64,000 nucleotides of DNA from Mucilaginibacter pankratovii (GCF_014773265.1 NZ_JACWMY010000001.1:1-64000); one strand, 5' to 3'. Counted from the first letter of the stretch, positions 33,325-43,223 are shown. A program made the numbers and translations. Notes: generated from the sequence alone by a model not told the origin.

Positions 33325-34043
33325 TGGCAGATACTTTTTACATATCGCAATTAATAGCGGGCAACCAACCTGTGGAAGCTTTACAGGCTTTGGCGGCGGA
33401 GTTCCCGGGCGAGATCGTTTTTTCTACCAGTTTTGGCTGGGAAGACCAGGTGATCACGCATATGATCTTTGCCAATGATATCCCCATCAAAGTTTTCACG
33501 CTGGAGACCGGCCGTTTGTTCCCCGAAACGTATTATGTTTGGAACCGCACCATGGAGATCTACGGCAAACCCATTCACGCTTACTATCCCGAGCATACCG
33601 CTTTGGAAGCTATGGTGAATGCCAAGGGTCCCAACAGCTTCTACGAATCGGTAGAGAACCGCAAACAGTGCTGCGGTATCCGTAAGATAGAACCATTGCA
33701 CCGTGCCGTTGCGGGTAACAAGCTATGGGTAACCGGCATCCGTGCCGATCAATCCGCCAATCGTGAGGATATGAGTGATGTGGAATGGGATAACGGCAAT
33801 AACTTGTTTAAGTACCACCCTATTTTCGGCTGGACGCTCGATGACGTAAAAGCATACATCAAACAATACAATATACCGTACAATACACTGCACGACAGAG
33901 GTTTCCCCAGCATTGGCTGCGCACCATGTACCCGCGCCGTACAACCCGGCGAAGATTTCAGGGCCGGGCGCTGGTGGTGGGAGGACCAAAGCAAAAAAGA
34001 ATGTGGCTTACATGCAGTTGAACTAAATGATTTAAAAGAATGA
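33324..34043 (+). CDS. cysH: Adenylyl-sulfate (APS) reductase, CysH family
   Basis: 239 aa from a GTG overlapping the previous TAG by one base; no ATG gives full length. The PP-loop-like region is VFSTSFGWEDQV. The four cluster cysteines are present (NRKQCCGIRK and IGCAPCTRA), which marks the 4Fe-4S type that reduces APS directly; this agrees with the absence of cysC. The ending KKECGLH carries the catalytic Cys. The reaction yields sulfite for the reductase encoded first in this operon. It overlaps cysD by 4 bp. Confidence 0.93.
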   Translation: MADTFYISQLIAGNQPVEALQALAAEFPGEIVFSTSFGWEDQVITHMIFANDIPIKVFTLETGRLFPETYYVWNRTMEIYGKPIHAYYPEHTALEAMVNAKGPNSFYESVENRKQCCGIRKIEPLHRAVAGNKLWVTGIRADQSANREDMSDVEWDNGNNLFKYHPIFGWTLDDVKAYIKQYNIPYNTLHDRGFPSIGCAPCTRAVQPGEDFRAGRWWWEDQSKKECGLHAVELNDLKE

Positions 34044-34945
34044 GCAAATACCGGTTAGATTACCTGGACGAGTTAGAGGCAGAGGCCATATATATTTTGC
34101 GCGAAGTAGCCGGGCAGTTTGAAAAACCCGCGCTGTTATTTTCGGGTGGGAAGGATTCTATTACCCTGGTGCATTTGGCGTTGAAAGCATTTCGCCCGGG
34201 AAAATTCCCTTTTCCGCTGGTGCATATAGATACCGGGCATAATTTTGAAGAAACCATCACCTACCGCGATGATATGATTGCCCGCATTGGCGAAAAACTC
34301 ATTGTAGGCCATGTGCAGGATAGTATTGATGAAGGTAAAGTGATAGAGCAGAAAGGCAAAAACGCCAGTCGTAACGCCCTGCAAACCGTTACCTTGTTGG
34401 ATACCATTGCCAAACACCAGTTTGATGCCTGTATTGGCGGTGCCCGCCGTGATGAGGAAAAAGCCCGCGCCAAAGAACGCATCTTTTCCGTACGTGATGA
34501 ATTTGGCCAATGGGACCCGAAACGCCAGCGCCCCGAGCTGTGGAACATTTACAACGGCAAGATCCACAAAGGTGAGAACGTGCGCGTGTTCCCGATAAGC
34601 AACTGGACGGAGCTTGACGTGTGGAACTACATCCGCCGCGAAAACATCGCCCTGCCGACCATCTACTTTGCGCATCAGCGCGATTGTATCACCCGTAACG
34701 GGCAACTGATGGCCGCATCCCCGTTCTTAAATATGGATGCAGATGATAAGATAGAGAACAAGAACGTACGTTTCCGTACCGTTGGCGACATGACCTGTAC
34801 CGCGGCTGTAGAATCATACGCTTTCGAGATAGACGATATTATCCACGAGATAGCATCATCCAAAATAAGCGAACGCGGTGCCCGCATGGACGATAAGGTA
34901 AGCGAAGCCGCCATGGAGGACAGGAAAAAAGGGGGATATTTTTAA
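34040..34945 (+). CDS. cysD: Sulfate adenylyltransferase subunit 2
   Basis: 301 aa. It starts YRLDYLDELEAEAIYILREVA, has the PP-loop LLFSGGKDSITLVHLAL and the family segment IGGARRDEEKARAKERIFS. CysD adenylates sulfate with ATP to give APS, driven by the CysN GTPase. The ATG overlaps the cysH stop by 4 bp. A 130-bp gap with a strong inverted repeat follows before cysN. Confidence 0.95.
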   Translation: MSKYRLDYLDELEAEAIYILREVAGQFEKPALLFSGGKDSITLVHLALKAFRPGKFPFPLVHIDTGHNFEETITYRDDMIARIGEKLIVGHVQDSIDEGKVIEQKGKNASRNALQTVTLLDTIAKHQFDACIGGARRDEEKARAKERIFSVRDEFGQWDPKRQRPELWNIYNGKIHKGENVRVFPISNWTELDVWNYIRRENIALPTIYFAHQRDCITRNGQLMAASPFLNMDADDKIENKNVRFRTVGDMTCTAAVESYAFEIDDIIHEIASSKISERGARMDDKVSEAAMEDRKKGGYF

Positions 34946-34957
34946 GGATTAACAGTC

Positions 34958-35027
34958 GGCGGTGGGGACACCGCCTTGGGGGAAGTGTTTTTTATTCTTT
35001 ACCCCTACTGGCGGTGTCCCCACCGCC
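34958..35027. repeat. Perfect 18-bp inverted repeat between cysD and cysN
   Basis: GGCGGTGGGGACACCGCC (34958-34975) and its exact reverse complement GGCGGTGTCCCCACCGCC (35010-35027) are separated by 34 nt. The core GTGGGGAC also appears in a hairpin at 48624-48647. It looks like an inserted palindromic element inside the operon and could reduce or uncouple cysN expression. Confidence 0.75.
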
Positions 35028-35075
35028 AGCAAACAAAAATCCGAAATTGAAAATCCGACATCCGAAATATAGAAA

Positions 35076-36326
35076 ATGGATATACTAAAATTTATAACTG
35101 CAGGCAGCGTTGATGATGGCAAAAGCACATTAATAGGGCGCCTGCTGTACGATAGCGAAGCGATACTGGTAGATCAGTTGGAAGCTCTCCACGCATCCAA
35201 CCGCAAAAACGACGATGGCAGCATCGACCTCGCCATCCTAACCGATGGACTTAAGGCTGAGCGCGAACAGGGCATCACCATTGATGTGGCCTACAAATAC
35301 TTTGAAACAGATAAACGCAAATTCATCATTGCCGATGCTCCGGGGCACATTCAGTACACCCGCAACATGGTTACTGGTGCCAGCAACGCTGGCCTGGCCA
35401 TCATCCTGATAGATGCCCGCAAAGGTGTTATCGAGCAAACCACCCGTCATTCTTTTTTAGTGTCGCTATTACAGATCCAACAGGTAGTGGTTGCTGTGAA
35501 CAAGATGGATATGGTGGATTACAGCGAAGATGTTTTCAACAGAATCGTAGCTGATTACAAAGTATTAGCGGGCAAAGTGGGTCTAAAAAATGTTACCTAT
35601 ATCCCGGTGAGCGCCTTAAAGGGCGATAACATTGTTTACCCGTCCGCAAAAATAAGCTGGTACACCGGCGACAGCCTGCTGACACATTTAGAAAATGTAG
35701 AACTGGAGGTAGATGATACCTCTGCCCATGCCCGCCTGCCGGTACAATGGGTAGTGCGCCCACAAACCGATGAACTGCACGATTACCGCGGCTATGCCGG
35801 TCGTGTTTCCAGCGGTTCGTTCAGGGTGAATGATAAGGTAACGATACTGCCTTCCGGGTTTAGCTCTACCATCTCCAAAATTGAATTTTACGATAAGGCG
35901 CCGCAGGAGGCCATAGCCGGCATGTCCGTAACGGTGCATTTGGCGGATAATATCGATATCAGCCGTGGTGACATCATCGTGAACAGCGCCGGTCAGCCGC
36001 AGCTATCAAACCTGATAGAGGCCGACCTGTGCTGGATGGATACCCGCCCGCTGGATCCTTCGCTCACCTACCTGGTGCAGCACAACACTAAAACTATCCG
36101 CTGCAAGATCAGCGAGGTGCTTTATAAAGTGAATATCAATACGCTCGAGAAAGATTACATCGAGGATTTTAAACTGAACGACATCGGCCGCATCGTAATC
36201 AAAACCGCCGAGCCATTAGCCTTCGACCCTTACCAGCTCAACAAAGCCAACGGTGGCGCTATCATTATTGATAGCCGCACCAACGTAACCGTAGGCGCCC
36301 TGATGCTAAGGCAGGCCGTAGATTAA
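35076..36326 (+). CDS. cysN: Sulfate adenylyltransferase subunit 1 (GTPase)
   Basis: 416 aa. EF-Tu-like GTPase motifs are AGSVDDGKSTLIGRLL (P-loop), DAPGHIQYTRNM (G3) and VAVNKMDMVD (G4), followed by two beta-barrel domains. There is no fused APS kinase (CysC) domain, as expected where APS is reduced directly. CysN hydrolyses GTP to drive APS formation by CysD. It is the last gene of the operon and is followed by a strong terminator. Confidence 0.95.
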   Translation: MDILKFITAGSVDDGKSTLIGRLLYDSEAILVDQLEALHASNRKNDDGSIDLAILTDGLKAEREQGITIDVAYKYFETDKRKFIIADAPGHIQYTRNMVTGASNAGLAIILIDARKGVIEQTTRHSFLVSLLQIQQVVVAVNKMDMVDYSEDVFNRIVADYKVLAGKVGLKNVTYIPVSALKGDNIVYPSAKISWYTGDSLLTHLENVELEVDDTSAHARLPVQWVVRPQTDELHDYRGYAGRVSSGSFRVNDKVTILPSGFSSTISKIEFYDKAPQEAIAGMSVTVHLADNIDISRGDIIVNSAGQPQLSNLIEADLCWMDTRPLDPSLTYLVQHNTKTIRCKISEVLYKVNINTLEKDYIEDFKLNDIGRIVIKTAEPLAFDPYQLNKANGGAIIIDSRTNVTVGALMLRQAVD

Positions 36327-36365
36327 ATATAATTGACCAATTATATTCTGTTTAAGTGAGCAGAA

Positions 36366-36407
36366 AAACCCTGTGCGAGGTGCAACTCGTACGGGGTTTG
36401 TTGTTTT
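36366..36407 (+). terminator. Intrinsic terminator of the sulfate-assimilation operon
   Basis: AAACCCTGTGCGAG (36366-36379) pairs with CTCGTACGGGGTTT (36386-36399), including two wobble pairs, followed by a T-rich tract. Confidence 0.75.
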
Positions 36408-36457
36408 TAATAGTTTATATTAATTTGAACATTTAAATTTGCCTGAACACTATCACA

Positions 36458-37516
36458 ATGTATAGAAGAAAACTCCTCCCCACCTTCCTTGTGTTTTTTT
36501 GCGTAAACACATACGCTCAAAACAAGGTTAATTTCGAAATCACTTTATCGGAAACTAAAACAAGCCATAGCTTATACAATTCTATAGATCTCGCAGATAC
36601 GCGGACAGATACCAACAGTTTTGGTTTTGTACAAACGGGTGCCTTTAACCGCAATGGAAAAGTTGTTTTGCAAGCCCCCTTTGCGGCGGAGCTTAAACGG
36701 ATCCTGGGTTCACTGGTTGACTCTGCCGCAAGCAATGGCGAGTTACTGCTCCAGGTAAGGCAATTCAATTTTGCCGAAACAACAGGAGCCTTAGGCGAAC
36801 ACGGTTACTGCGCCATAAAAGCCGAGATGTATGCCAAAAAAGGAACTGCTTATCAAAAAATAAACGCTATCGATACGCTTATCCATTTACGGTCATCGAT
36901 AGATGTTACCAATAAAACTTTGCGTGCCGGGAGCCAGCAGTTAACTGCATTCATACAATCGAGCCTTGTGATTGCTCCGGCAAATGACGTTGTGATGTAC
37001 AATTACAACGATATTGCCCATATCGACAGCGTCGAAAAAAGGGCTTTGAAGGTATATAACACCACCACTTATGCCGATGGCTTGTATTTAACTTACAATT
37101 CATTTAAAAAACAGGTACCGGATAAAGGAGGAGTGACCGTTGCAAATGATTATCTTTTTGAAGGCAACGTAAAAGCGCCCGACGACAAGGGCAAACTGAG
37201 AGATGTTAAGCTGAAAAAGACGTATGCAATTGTTTACAAAGGAGCGCCTTACATCGCTACCGCATATGGTTTTTATCCTCTTGCTAAAGTAAACGATGAG
37301 TTTATTTTTACCGGTATGGCCAAAACACCACCCAACCCTACCAGCGTGATGGTAGCCAGCGCTGCTTTTGGTCTTTTAGGGGCATTAGCAGTAAGTGTGG
37401 GAGACGAAGGTACTTATGAGATGAAGATAGATCATCAGAACGGATCTATAATTAAACTCAAAGAGATCCCGGCACCAAAGGCAACGGGAACAAGCAGAAA
37501 CGACGGTTGGGATTAA
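36458..37516 (+). CDS. Secreted hypothetical protein
   Basis: 352 aa with a signal peptide (LLPTFLVFFCVNTYAQ). The mature protein is strand-rich; around residues 295-318 a small hydrophobic stretch (VMVASAAFGLLGALAVSVG) suggests a membrane-contacting segment. No domain is recognised. It has its own short upstream region after the cysN terminator and ends in a very strong terminator, so it is probably a separate transcript. Periplasmic or surface location is the only supported inference. Confidence 0.6.
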   Translation: MYRRKLLPTFLVFFCVNTYAQNKVNFEITLSETKTSHSLYNSIDLADTRTDTNSFGFVQTGAFNRNGKVVLQAPFAAELKRILGSLVDSAASNGELLLQVRQFNFAETTGALGEHGYCAIKAEMYAKKGTAYQKINAIDTLIHLRSSIDVTNKTLRAGSQQLTAFIQSSLVIAPANDVVMYNYNDIAHIDSVEKRALKVYNTTTYADGLYLTYNSFKKQVPDKGGVTVANDYLFEGNVKAPDDKGKLRDVKLKKTYAIVYKGAPYIATAYGFYPLAKVNDEFIFTGMAKTPPNPTSVMVASAAFGLLGALAVSVGDEGTYEMKIDHQNGSIIKLKEIPAPKATGTSRNDGWD

Positions 37517-37547
37517 AAAAAGCGGGCAACTCGCTTGCCCGCTTTTT
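37517..37547. terminator. Strong, possibly bidirectional terminator
   Basis: AAAGCGGGCAA (37519-37529) and TTGCCCGCTTT (37535-37545) form a perfect 11-bp stem, with A residues before and T residues after. It can serve the gene at 36458 and the convergent receptor gene ending at 37620. Confidence 0.85.
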
Positions 37548-37619
37548 AAAAACTAAATTAAACCTAAAAAAACACTGTATTTGCTCTTCGTCCATGAACT
37601 ATCATCCATGAACCATAAG

Positions 37620-40574
37620 CTAATTCTTTCCGCTTCCGCTCAGCAAACCATCCAGGGTAACTGAGGCATAATAAATGCCGCCAATAGTTGGGCCACCTGC
37701 GTATTGGATATAGCGCTTGTTGAAAATATCAGTTGCACCAATTTTGAACGTAGCATAATACTCAGGAACGCGTAACGTAACCTGTGCATCAAACGTGTGG
37801 ATAGAAGGCACGGTTCCGGTTACCAGCGGGCTCTCCCACAGGAAGGCCTGCTGCCATTTGTAAACGATATTGAAACCTACATTCTTCACTACCTCGCGGT
37901 TACCGAAGGAAAAGTTCCCCGACCATTTTGGCGTGTTAAAACCCGTAACAAAAATATCTGACGTTTGCTGTGCTTTCAATTTGTTAAAGCTGGCGTTACC
38001 CGATACAGTGTAGCGTTTGTAAAAATTATAGGTTAGCCCTAAAGATGACCCGTAGTTGTTGTAGATATTCTTGGCGTTGGTGTAAACGCGGTAACGGGCT
38101 TGTCCCTGGCTGGCAGCATTAGTAGCGGTAGCCGTTGTAGGATCGCGGTTAATATCCAGCATGGCCAGCACGGCTGCGTCTGAGCCTACTGTAGTACCAT
38201 TGGGCACAAACACCTGCACCTGGCCTAAAAAGCCGTTGTAACGATTAGCGTAGGCATCTACATCAAGGAAAACCTTGTTATCAAGTAATATGCCTTTGTA
38301 GCCTACCTCAAATGATGTAATTTGCTCGGGGCGTGCCTTTGGCAAGTCGGCTACTTGCAATAAGTTGCGGTTGGCCAAAGCCGTAGCGTCATCGCCCGTG
38401 GTAGATGCAGCTTTTACCGCAGCGTTAAAAGCAGTAACCGATTGCTGTGTGTAGCTGTTATTCAAATAACCCAAACCTTCGTTGATGAATGGCAAACTGC
38501 CTACACGTTTCACGCGGCCATTGTTTACGTATGATAACGCCTCAAATAATGAAGGGAAACGGTAGCCATTCTGAAAGGTAAACCTGAAGTTATGATTCTG
38601 ATTAGGCGAATAAACCGCTGCCAATCGTGGCGTGAACTTAGGATCGAAATACGGGTTATAATCCCAGCGTACCGAACCGAACAGTTTTAACTTCTCATCG
38701 AAAAAGGTTTTGGTAACCTGGGTGAAAGCACCGTATTTTTTGTAGATAACGTTTTCGCCAAAACTACCATCAGCTAAAGGCGTATTCCGATCGGCTATAC
38801 TGCGGCTAAAATCCACAAAATTGTTACCATCCGGAATGATCTGGTATACACGCACATCGCCGCCAACCAACAGATCTACAAACTTAACTTTGCTGGTCAG
38901 ATCCCATTGGGCCTCCCCGTTGAACATATTGCTCTTTTGTACCAAAGCTGCACCACCGGTAGCCGGGGCATTAGGTATCAGGCTCGATTTAAAATCCCAG
39001 TTATTGATACCGATGATAGTTTTACGCAGGGCATCAAACTCCGGCGTACCGGGCTCTACCCTGCCTGCATCCGCGGCGGTACGTGCGGCTTGCTCAGCGG
39101 CGGCCAAATTGGTGGATTTAAGCCCCCCATTGGCGTTAGCATAAGCGGTAAGCGCGTTTTTATAAGTAGTACCCCAGGCAGAATTGCTGGCATGGTTCAG
39201 GTCTAGGTTATCGGCAAGTGGTTTTACATTAAAAGAATTGCCGGTATTTTCTATCGACTCGTAAGCGCGCACCAGGAAATCCTTGCCTTTCAATTCCACT
39301 TTGTGGTTTTGTACTGTGGCGCCATTCAAAGATATTTTGTTACCTCGCTGGAAAACGCCGTCCATTTTACCATAACGGTAAGTGTAGGATAAAGTAGTGT
39401 TAGGAGTAAGCTTATAGGCCAGTGTACCATCCAGTTTTAAGTTGGTTACATCCGGTTTCACCAAGTCAATTTCGTTATAACCGGTACGTGCAACGGTTAA
39501 GTTAGGGCGGGCAACACCATCAACCACAATGCCTTTTATAGATACTGTATTACTGCCGGCAAGAGCATCATCGCCATATTTATTCCAGCCATCGTAAGCA
39601 GCATTACTGGTGCCGGTGAGTTCGGGGTAAGCCGGGTTAGCCGTTTTCAGGTTGGTAGGGTTTTGATCCAGGCGGGTGTTCGATTGCCAGTCCTTACCTT
39701 TTAAATAACTCGCGTTTAGTTTAAACGCAAATTTATTATTGAAAGCTTTTGCAAACCTGAAGGCATCTTCGGTTAGCGCGCTCGAACCAAGGTTATCGCC
39801 TACGTGGTTAATACCGCTGCGGTGATAAAAACTGAGGCCCTGGTATTTAAACGGGTCTTTAGTGAACAGGTTAGATAACCCGTTAATAGCATTGGTACCG
39901 TACAAAGCAGCGGCGGCACCCGGGGTGATTTCTATGCTGGCAATATCCAGTTCGGTTGGCCCAATGGCATTACCAAGCGGTACGCCCAATGTAGCCGATT
40001 GCATATCCACGCCATCTGCCAGTTGCATAAACCTGAAGTTATTGGGACTATTGAAACCGCGTGTGTTAGGCACTTTTAAGGTAATACTGGTAGTGGTCAT
40101 CTGTACACCTTTTACGTTCTCCAGCGCATCGTAAAAGCTTGGGCCGGGCGACTGTTTCAAAGCGTTGATGCTTAGCTTTTCAATAGCCACCGGCGAGCGC
40201 AACAGTTTTTCTTCCCTGCGGGATGCAGTAACTACAACTTCGTTTATCAGTAACGATTGCGATGTAAGCTGGATATTAACCGCGCTGTTGGCATTTTTAA
40301 TATAAAATTCCTGCGGCTGGTAGCCAACGGCGCTAAAAACCAATGTAAACGGCAACTTAGCACTGGTAGTTAAGCTAAATTTACCGGTGCTATCGGTCAC
40401 TGCGGCATTTGTAGTGCCTTTAATGGTAACGGTTGTGCCCACCAGCGGTAGCCCGTGGTCATCATTTACTTTACCGCTTAAAATGTAGCTGCCGTTTAAT
40501 TGCGCCAGCCCCACCGTGGGCACCAGCACTAAAAAAAGCACAATAAGTTTTATAAAATTTGTAGAAATTTTCAT
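37620..40574 (-). CDS. TonB-dependent outer-membrane receptor
   Basis: 984 aa. A signal peptide (VLVPTVGLAQ) is followed by a CarboxypepD_reg-like domain (LSGKVNDDHGLPLVGTTVTIKG), then a TonB-box/plug segment (NEVVVTASRREEKLLRSP, GVQMTTTSITLKVPNTRGFN) and a long beta-barrel with aromatic strands. It imports a scarce ligand across the outer membrane using TonB energy. No SusD partner follows, so glycan uptake of the Sus type is unlikely. The mRNA leader encodes a polycysteine peptide, which hints at a sulfur compound as ligand; this is inference. Confidence 0.92.
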   Translation of the reverse strand: MKISTNFIKLIVLFLVLVPTVGLAQLNGSYILSGKVNDDHGLPLVGTTVTIKGTTNAAVTDSTGKFSLTTSAKLPFTLVFSAVGYQPQEFYIKNANSAVNIQLTSQSLLINEVVVTASRREEKLLRSPVAIEKLSINALKQSPGPSFYDALENVKGVQMTTTSITLKVPNTRGFNSPNNFRFMQLADGVDMQSATLGVPLGNAIGPTELDIASIEITPGAAAALYGTNAINGLSNLFTKDPFKYQGLSFYHRSGINHVGDNLGSSALTEDAFRFAKAFNNKFAFKLNASYLKGKDWQSNTRLDQNPTNLKTANPAYPELTGTSNAAYDGWNKYGDDALAGSNTVSIKGIVVDGVARPNLTVARTGYNEIDLVKPDVTNLKLDGTLAYKLTPNTTLSYTYRYGKMDGVFQRGNKISLNGATVQNHKVELKGKDFLVRAYESIENTGNSFNVKPLADNLDLNHASNSAWGTTYKNALTAYANANGGLKSTNLAAAEQAARTAADAGRVEPGTPEFDALRKTIIGINNWDFKSSLIPNAPATGGAALVQKSNMFNGEAQWDLTSKVKFVDLLVGGDVRVYQIIPDGNNFVDFSRSIADRNTPLADGSFGENVIYKKYGAFTQVTKTFFDEKLKLFGSVRWDYNPYFDPKFTPRLAAVYSPNQNHNFRFTFQNGYRFPSLFEALSYVNNGRVKRVGSLPFINEGLGYLNNSYTQQSVTAFNAAVKAASTTGDDATALANRNLLQVADLPKARPEQITSFEVGYKGILLDNKVFLDVDAYANRYNGFLGQVQVFVPNGTTVGSDAAVLAMLDINRDPTTATATNAASQGQARYRVYTNAKNIYNNYGSSLGLTYNFYKRYTVSGNASFNKLKAQQTSDIFVTGFNTPKWSGNFSFGNREVVKNVGFNIVYKWQQAFLWESPLVTGTVPSIHTFDAQVTLRVPEYYATFKIGATDIFNKRYIQYAGGPTIGGIYYASVTLDGLLSGSGKN

Positions 40575-40595
40575 GTAATTAGGTTGAAAGAAATT

Positions 40596-40641
40596 AAAAA
40601 ATGGATTGTGATAGGTTGCTTGTCAGATAATTAACAACAAC
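40596..40641 (-). promoter_or_regulatory. Candidate regulatory helix and U-run behind the polycysteine leader ORF
   Basis: In the minus-strand transcript the Cys codons (40641-40634) can pair with 40623-40615 (ACAA and CAAC segments separated by one bulged G), enclosing the leader stop codon in the loop. Six U residues follow at 40601-40596. A ribosome on the Cys codons would open the helix. Whether the outcome is termination or altered translation is not clear from sequence. Confidence 0.35.
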
Positions 40642-40663
40642 AGCATACAGTTAGGCACTGCAT
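40631..40663 (-). CDS. Polycysteine leader peptide upstream of the TonB receptor gene
   Basis: The minus strand holds an 11-codon frame, ATG 40663-40661 to TAA 40633-40631, encoding MQCLTVCCCC. Five of the ten residues are Cys and the last four codons are all Cys. It lies about 55 nt after the predicted transcript start and 56 nt before the receptor ATG. Such a codon run is very unlikely by chance and would make the ribosome sensitive to Cys-tRNA supply. Confidence 0.6.
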   Translation of the reverse strand: MQCLTVCCCC

Positions 40664-40724
40664 TTGAAAGGCTTGAGCTGACGAAGATTTAACTAAGTAA
40701 TACATTGTCTATAGAATATGTCGA

Positions 40725-40755
40725 CAAAAATATTAAAACTTTTATAGCATCCAAA
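40725..40755 (-). promoter_or_regulatory. Promoter of the TonB receptor gene
   Basis: On the minus strand TTTG (40755-40752), a 19-nt spacer and TATTTTTG (40732-40725) match the TTTG / TAnnTTTG consensus. The predicted 5' leader is about 145 nt, long for this organism, and contains the polycysteine ORF. Confidence 0.65.
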
Positions 40756-40844
40756 AAAAAACGTATTATTTTCAAAATAATCCTCAAAAACGCCGCTTTT
40801 ACACAGCAATTCCCTATTATTGACGACTAATTTAATCTACATTA

Positions 40845-41924
40845 ATGTCATTCAATTACCGGCGGGTTATTATCAAGATAGGTTCCAACGTTATTACCAG
40901 GCCAAACGGGCTGCCGGATACCGAACGGATAGCCCATTTGGTTGACCAGATAGCCGCCATTAAAAAACAGGGCAAGGAGGTTATCCTTGTTTCCTCGGGT
41001 GCTGTTGCATCAGGCCGCAGCCTTATCAGCGTTACCGATAAGTACGATGCCGTTGCCACCCGCCAGTTACTGGCCTCTATAGGGCAGGTGAAGCTCATCA
41101 ACACCTACTCTCATTTATTCGAAAAATTCGATATCCTTTGCTCGCAGGTTTTGGTTACCAAGGAAGATTTCCGCGACAGGCTGCACTATCTTAACATGCG
41201 CAACTGCCTGGAGATCTTGCTGCAGCACCAGGTGATCCCGGTTATTAACGAGAACGACGTGGTATCAGTAACCGAACTGATGTTTACCGATAACGACGAA
41301 CTGGCCGGGCTCATCGCTTCCATGCTAAATGCAGAGGCCCTCATCGTACTCAGTAATGTAAATGGCATCTACAACGGCGACCCAAAACTACCCGGCTCCT
41401 CGGTTATTGAGGACGTTACCGGCGAGGGTATTGATTTTTCGTCCTTCGTAAGCACCGGCCGCTCGCAATTTGGACGCGGCGGGATGATCACCAAATCAAC
41501 CATCGCACAAAAAACGGCACAATTGGGTATTGCCGTGCACATTGCCAATGGCACTACAGATAATATCCTGCTTGATGTATTGGATAACAAGGCCGTACAC
41601 ACCCGCTTTGTGCCAACCAAAAAAGCATCGGGCAAAAAGAAATGGATAGCCCATTCTGAAACCGCCGCTACGGGTATGGTGCAGGTGAACGAGGGGGCTA
41701 AAACGGTGCTGGTTTCCAGCAAGGCATCCAGCCTGTTACCGGTGGGTATTATTAAGGTACTGTCGGATTTTAAGAAGGGCGAGATCATTAAAATAGTAGA
41801 TGAGAACAACAAACTGATAGGACTCGGCCTGGCCGAATACGGCTCTGAGAAGGCCCGCGAATTCACCGGCAAAAAAAACCAGCGCGCGCTGGTACATTAC
41901 GACTATCTTTACTTACAGGGATAA
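40845..41924 (+). CDS. proB: Glutamate 5-kinase
   Basis: 359 aa. The amino-acid-kinase domain starts [17 protein letters not shown] and shows [21 protein letters not shown] and [16 protein letters not shown]-terminal PUA domain is present ([21 protein letters not shown]). It phosphorylates glutamate to gamma-glutamyl phosphate, the first step of proline synthesis, and is usually feedback-inhibited by proline. proA follows after 2 bp. Confidence 0.95.
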   Translation: MSFNYRRVIIKIGSNVITRPNGLPDTERIAHLVDQIAAIKKQGKEVILVSSGAVASGRSLISVTDKYDAVATRQLLASIGQVKLINTYSHLFEKFDILCSQVLVTKEDFRDRLHYLNMRNCLEILLQHQVIPVINENDVVSVTELMFTDNDELAGLIASMLNAEALIVLSNVNGIYNGDPKLPGSSVIEDVTGEGIDFSSFVSTGRSQFGRGGMITKSTIAQKTAQLGIAVHIANGTTDNILLDVLDNKAVHTRFVPTKKASGKKKWIAHSETAATGMVQVNEGAKTVLVSSKASSLLPVGIIKVLSDFKKGEIIKIVDENNKLIGLGLAEYGSEKAREFTGKKNQRALVHYDYLYLQG

Positions 41925-41926
41925 CC

Positions 41927-43171
41927 ATGGGATACACACGATATTTTGAAAACGCCGTACAGGCCGGCCGAAACCTCAGCCTCGCCCCTGCTGCCATTGA
42001 TGCCGTTTTGCTGGATGTGGCCAAAGCCGCCGTAGAACAAACCGCGTACCTGCTACAGGAAAACAAAAAGGACCTGGACCGCATGGACCCCGCCGACCCA
42101 AAATACGACCGCCTTACCCTAACTGCCGCCCGCATTCAGGATATTGCCAACGATATCAAGAACGTAGCCGGGCTTGCAAGCCCCCTTGGCACTGTGTTAT
42201 CTGATAAGATTCTGCCCAACGGGCTGCACATCACCAAATTGCGCGTACCGCTTGGTGTGGTAGGCGTTATTTATGAGGCCCGCCCAAATGTTACCTTTGA
42301 TGTATTTGCGCTGTGCTTTAAAACCGGCAACATCAGTATCTTAAAAGGCGGCAGCGATGCCGATTTTTCAAACCGTGCCATTATTAGCGTTATCCACAGC
42401 GTACTTACGGCGCATAATATTGATATAAATGCCGCTACCTTGCTGCCTGTAGAACGTGAGGCTACCGAGGCACTTTTAAACGCTGTAGGCTACGTAGATG
42501 TACTGATACCAAGAGGTAGCCAGTCGTTAATAAACTATGTGCGTAACAGCAGCAAAGTGCCCGTGATAGAGACCGGTGCAGGCATTGTACACACTTATTT
42601 AGATGAAAGCGGCGACCTGGAGAAAGCCACCGCAATTGTTGATAACGCCAAAACACGCCGCGTAAGCGTTTGCAACGCGCTGGATTGCTTGATCATCAAC
42701 TCCACCCGCCTCGCTGATCTCCCTGCATTAGCCAAACCGCTTGCCGAAAAGGAAGTGGAAGTTTTTGCCGATGAACCATCGTACGCAGTATTGAAAGACA
42801 CCTACCCTGCCAACCTCTTACACGTTGCGCAGCCGGAACATTTTGGTACCGAATTTCTATCGATGAAGATGTCTGTTAAAACCGTTGATACATTGCAGGA
42901 GGCTTTGGAGCATATCGCCGTCAACAGTTCCAAACACAGCGAAGCCATTATATCTGAGAACGAGGCTAATATCGCAACGTTCCTGAACCGGGTAGATGCC
43001 GCAGCAGTATACGTAAACACCTCCACCGCCTTTACCGACGGTGCCCAATTCGGTCTTGGTGCCGAAATTGGCATCAGCACGCAAAAACTACATGCCCGCG
43101 GCCCGATGGGTTTGGAAGAATTGACGAGTTATAAATGGATTGTGAAGGGGAATGGGCAGGTGAGGAAATAA
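41927..43171 (+). CDS. proA: Gamma-glutamyl phosphate reductase
   Basis: 414 aa of the aldehyde dehydrogenase superfamily. It shows [22 protein letters not shown], the NADPH-binding [24 protein letters not shown], and [17 protein letters not shown] with the catalytic Cys. It reduces gamma-glutamyl phosphate to glutamate semialdehyde. It is translationally coupled to proB. A TAATTTTG sequence at 43169-43176 overlaps its stop codon and may start transcription of the next, unrelated operon. Confidence 0.95.
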   Translation: MGYTRYFENAVQAGRNLSLAPAAIDAVLLDVAKAAVEQTAYLLQENKKDLDRMDPADPKYDRLTLTAARIQDIANDIKNVAGLASPLGTVLSDKILPNGLHITKLRVPLGVVGVIYEARPNVTFDVFALCFKTGNISILKGGSDADFSNRAIISVIHSVLTAHNIDINAATLLPVEREATEALLNAVGYVDVLIPRGSQSLINYVRNSSKVPVIETGAGIVHTYLDESGDLEKATAIVDNAKTRRVSVCNALDCLIINSTRLADLPALAKPLAEKEVEVFADEPSYAVLKDTYPANLLHVAQPEHFGTEFLSMKMSVKTVDTLQEALEHIAVNSSKHSEAIISENEANIATFLNRVDAAAVYVNTSTAFTDGAQFGLGAEIGISTQKLHARGPMGLEELTSYKWIVKGNGQVRK

Positions 43172-43223
43172 TTTTGTATATCACGAGAAAAAAAAGTAAT
43201 TTGTATTTTTAAAAAATAGTACT

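Noticed and set aside
40575..40724. Cobalamin or TPP riboswitch before the TonB receptor gene
   Set aside because: No B12-box or THI-box strings can be read in the 145-nt leader; the polycysteine ORF explains its length better.
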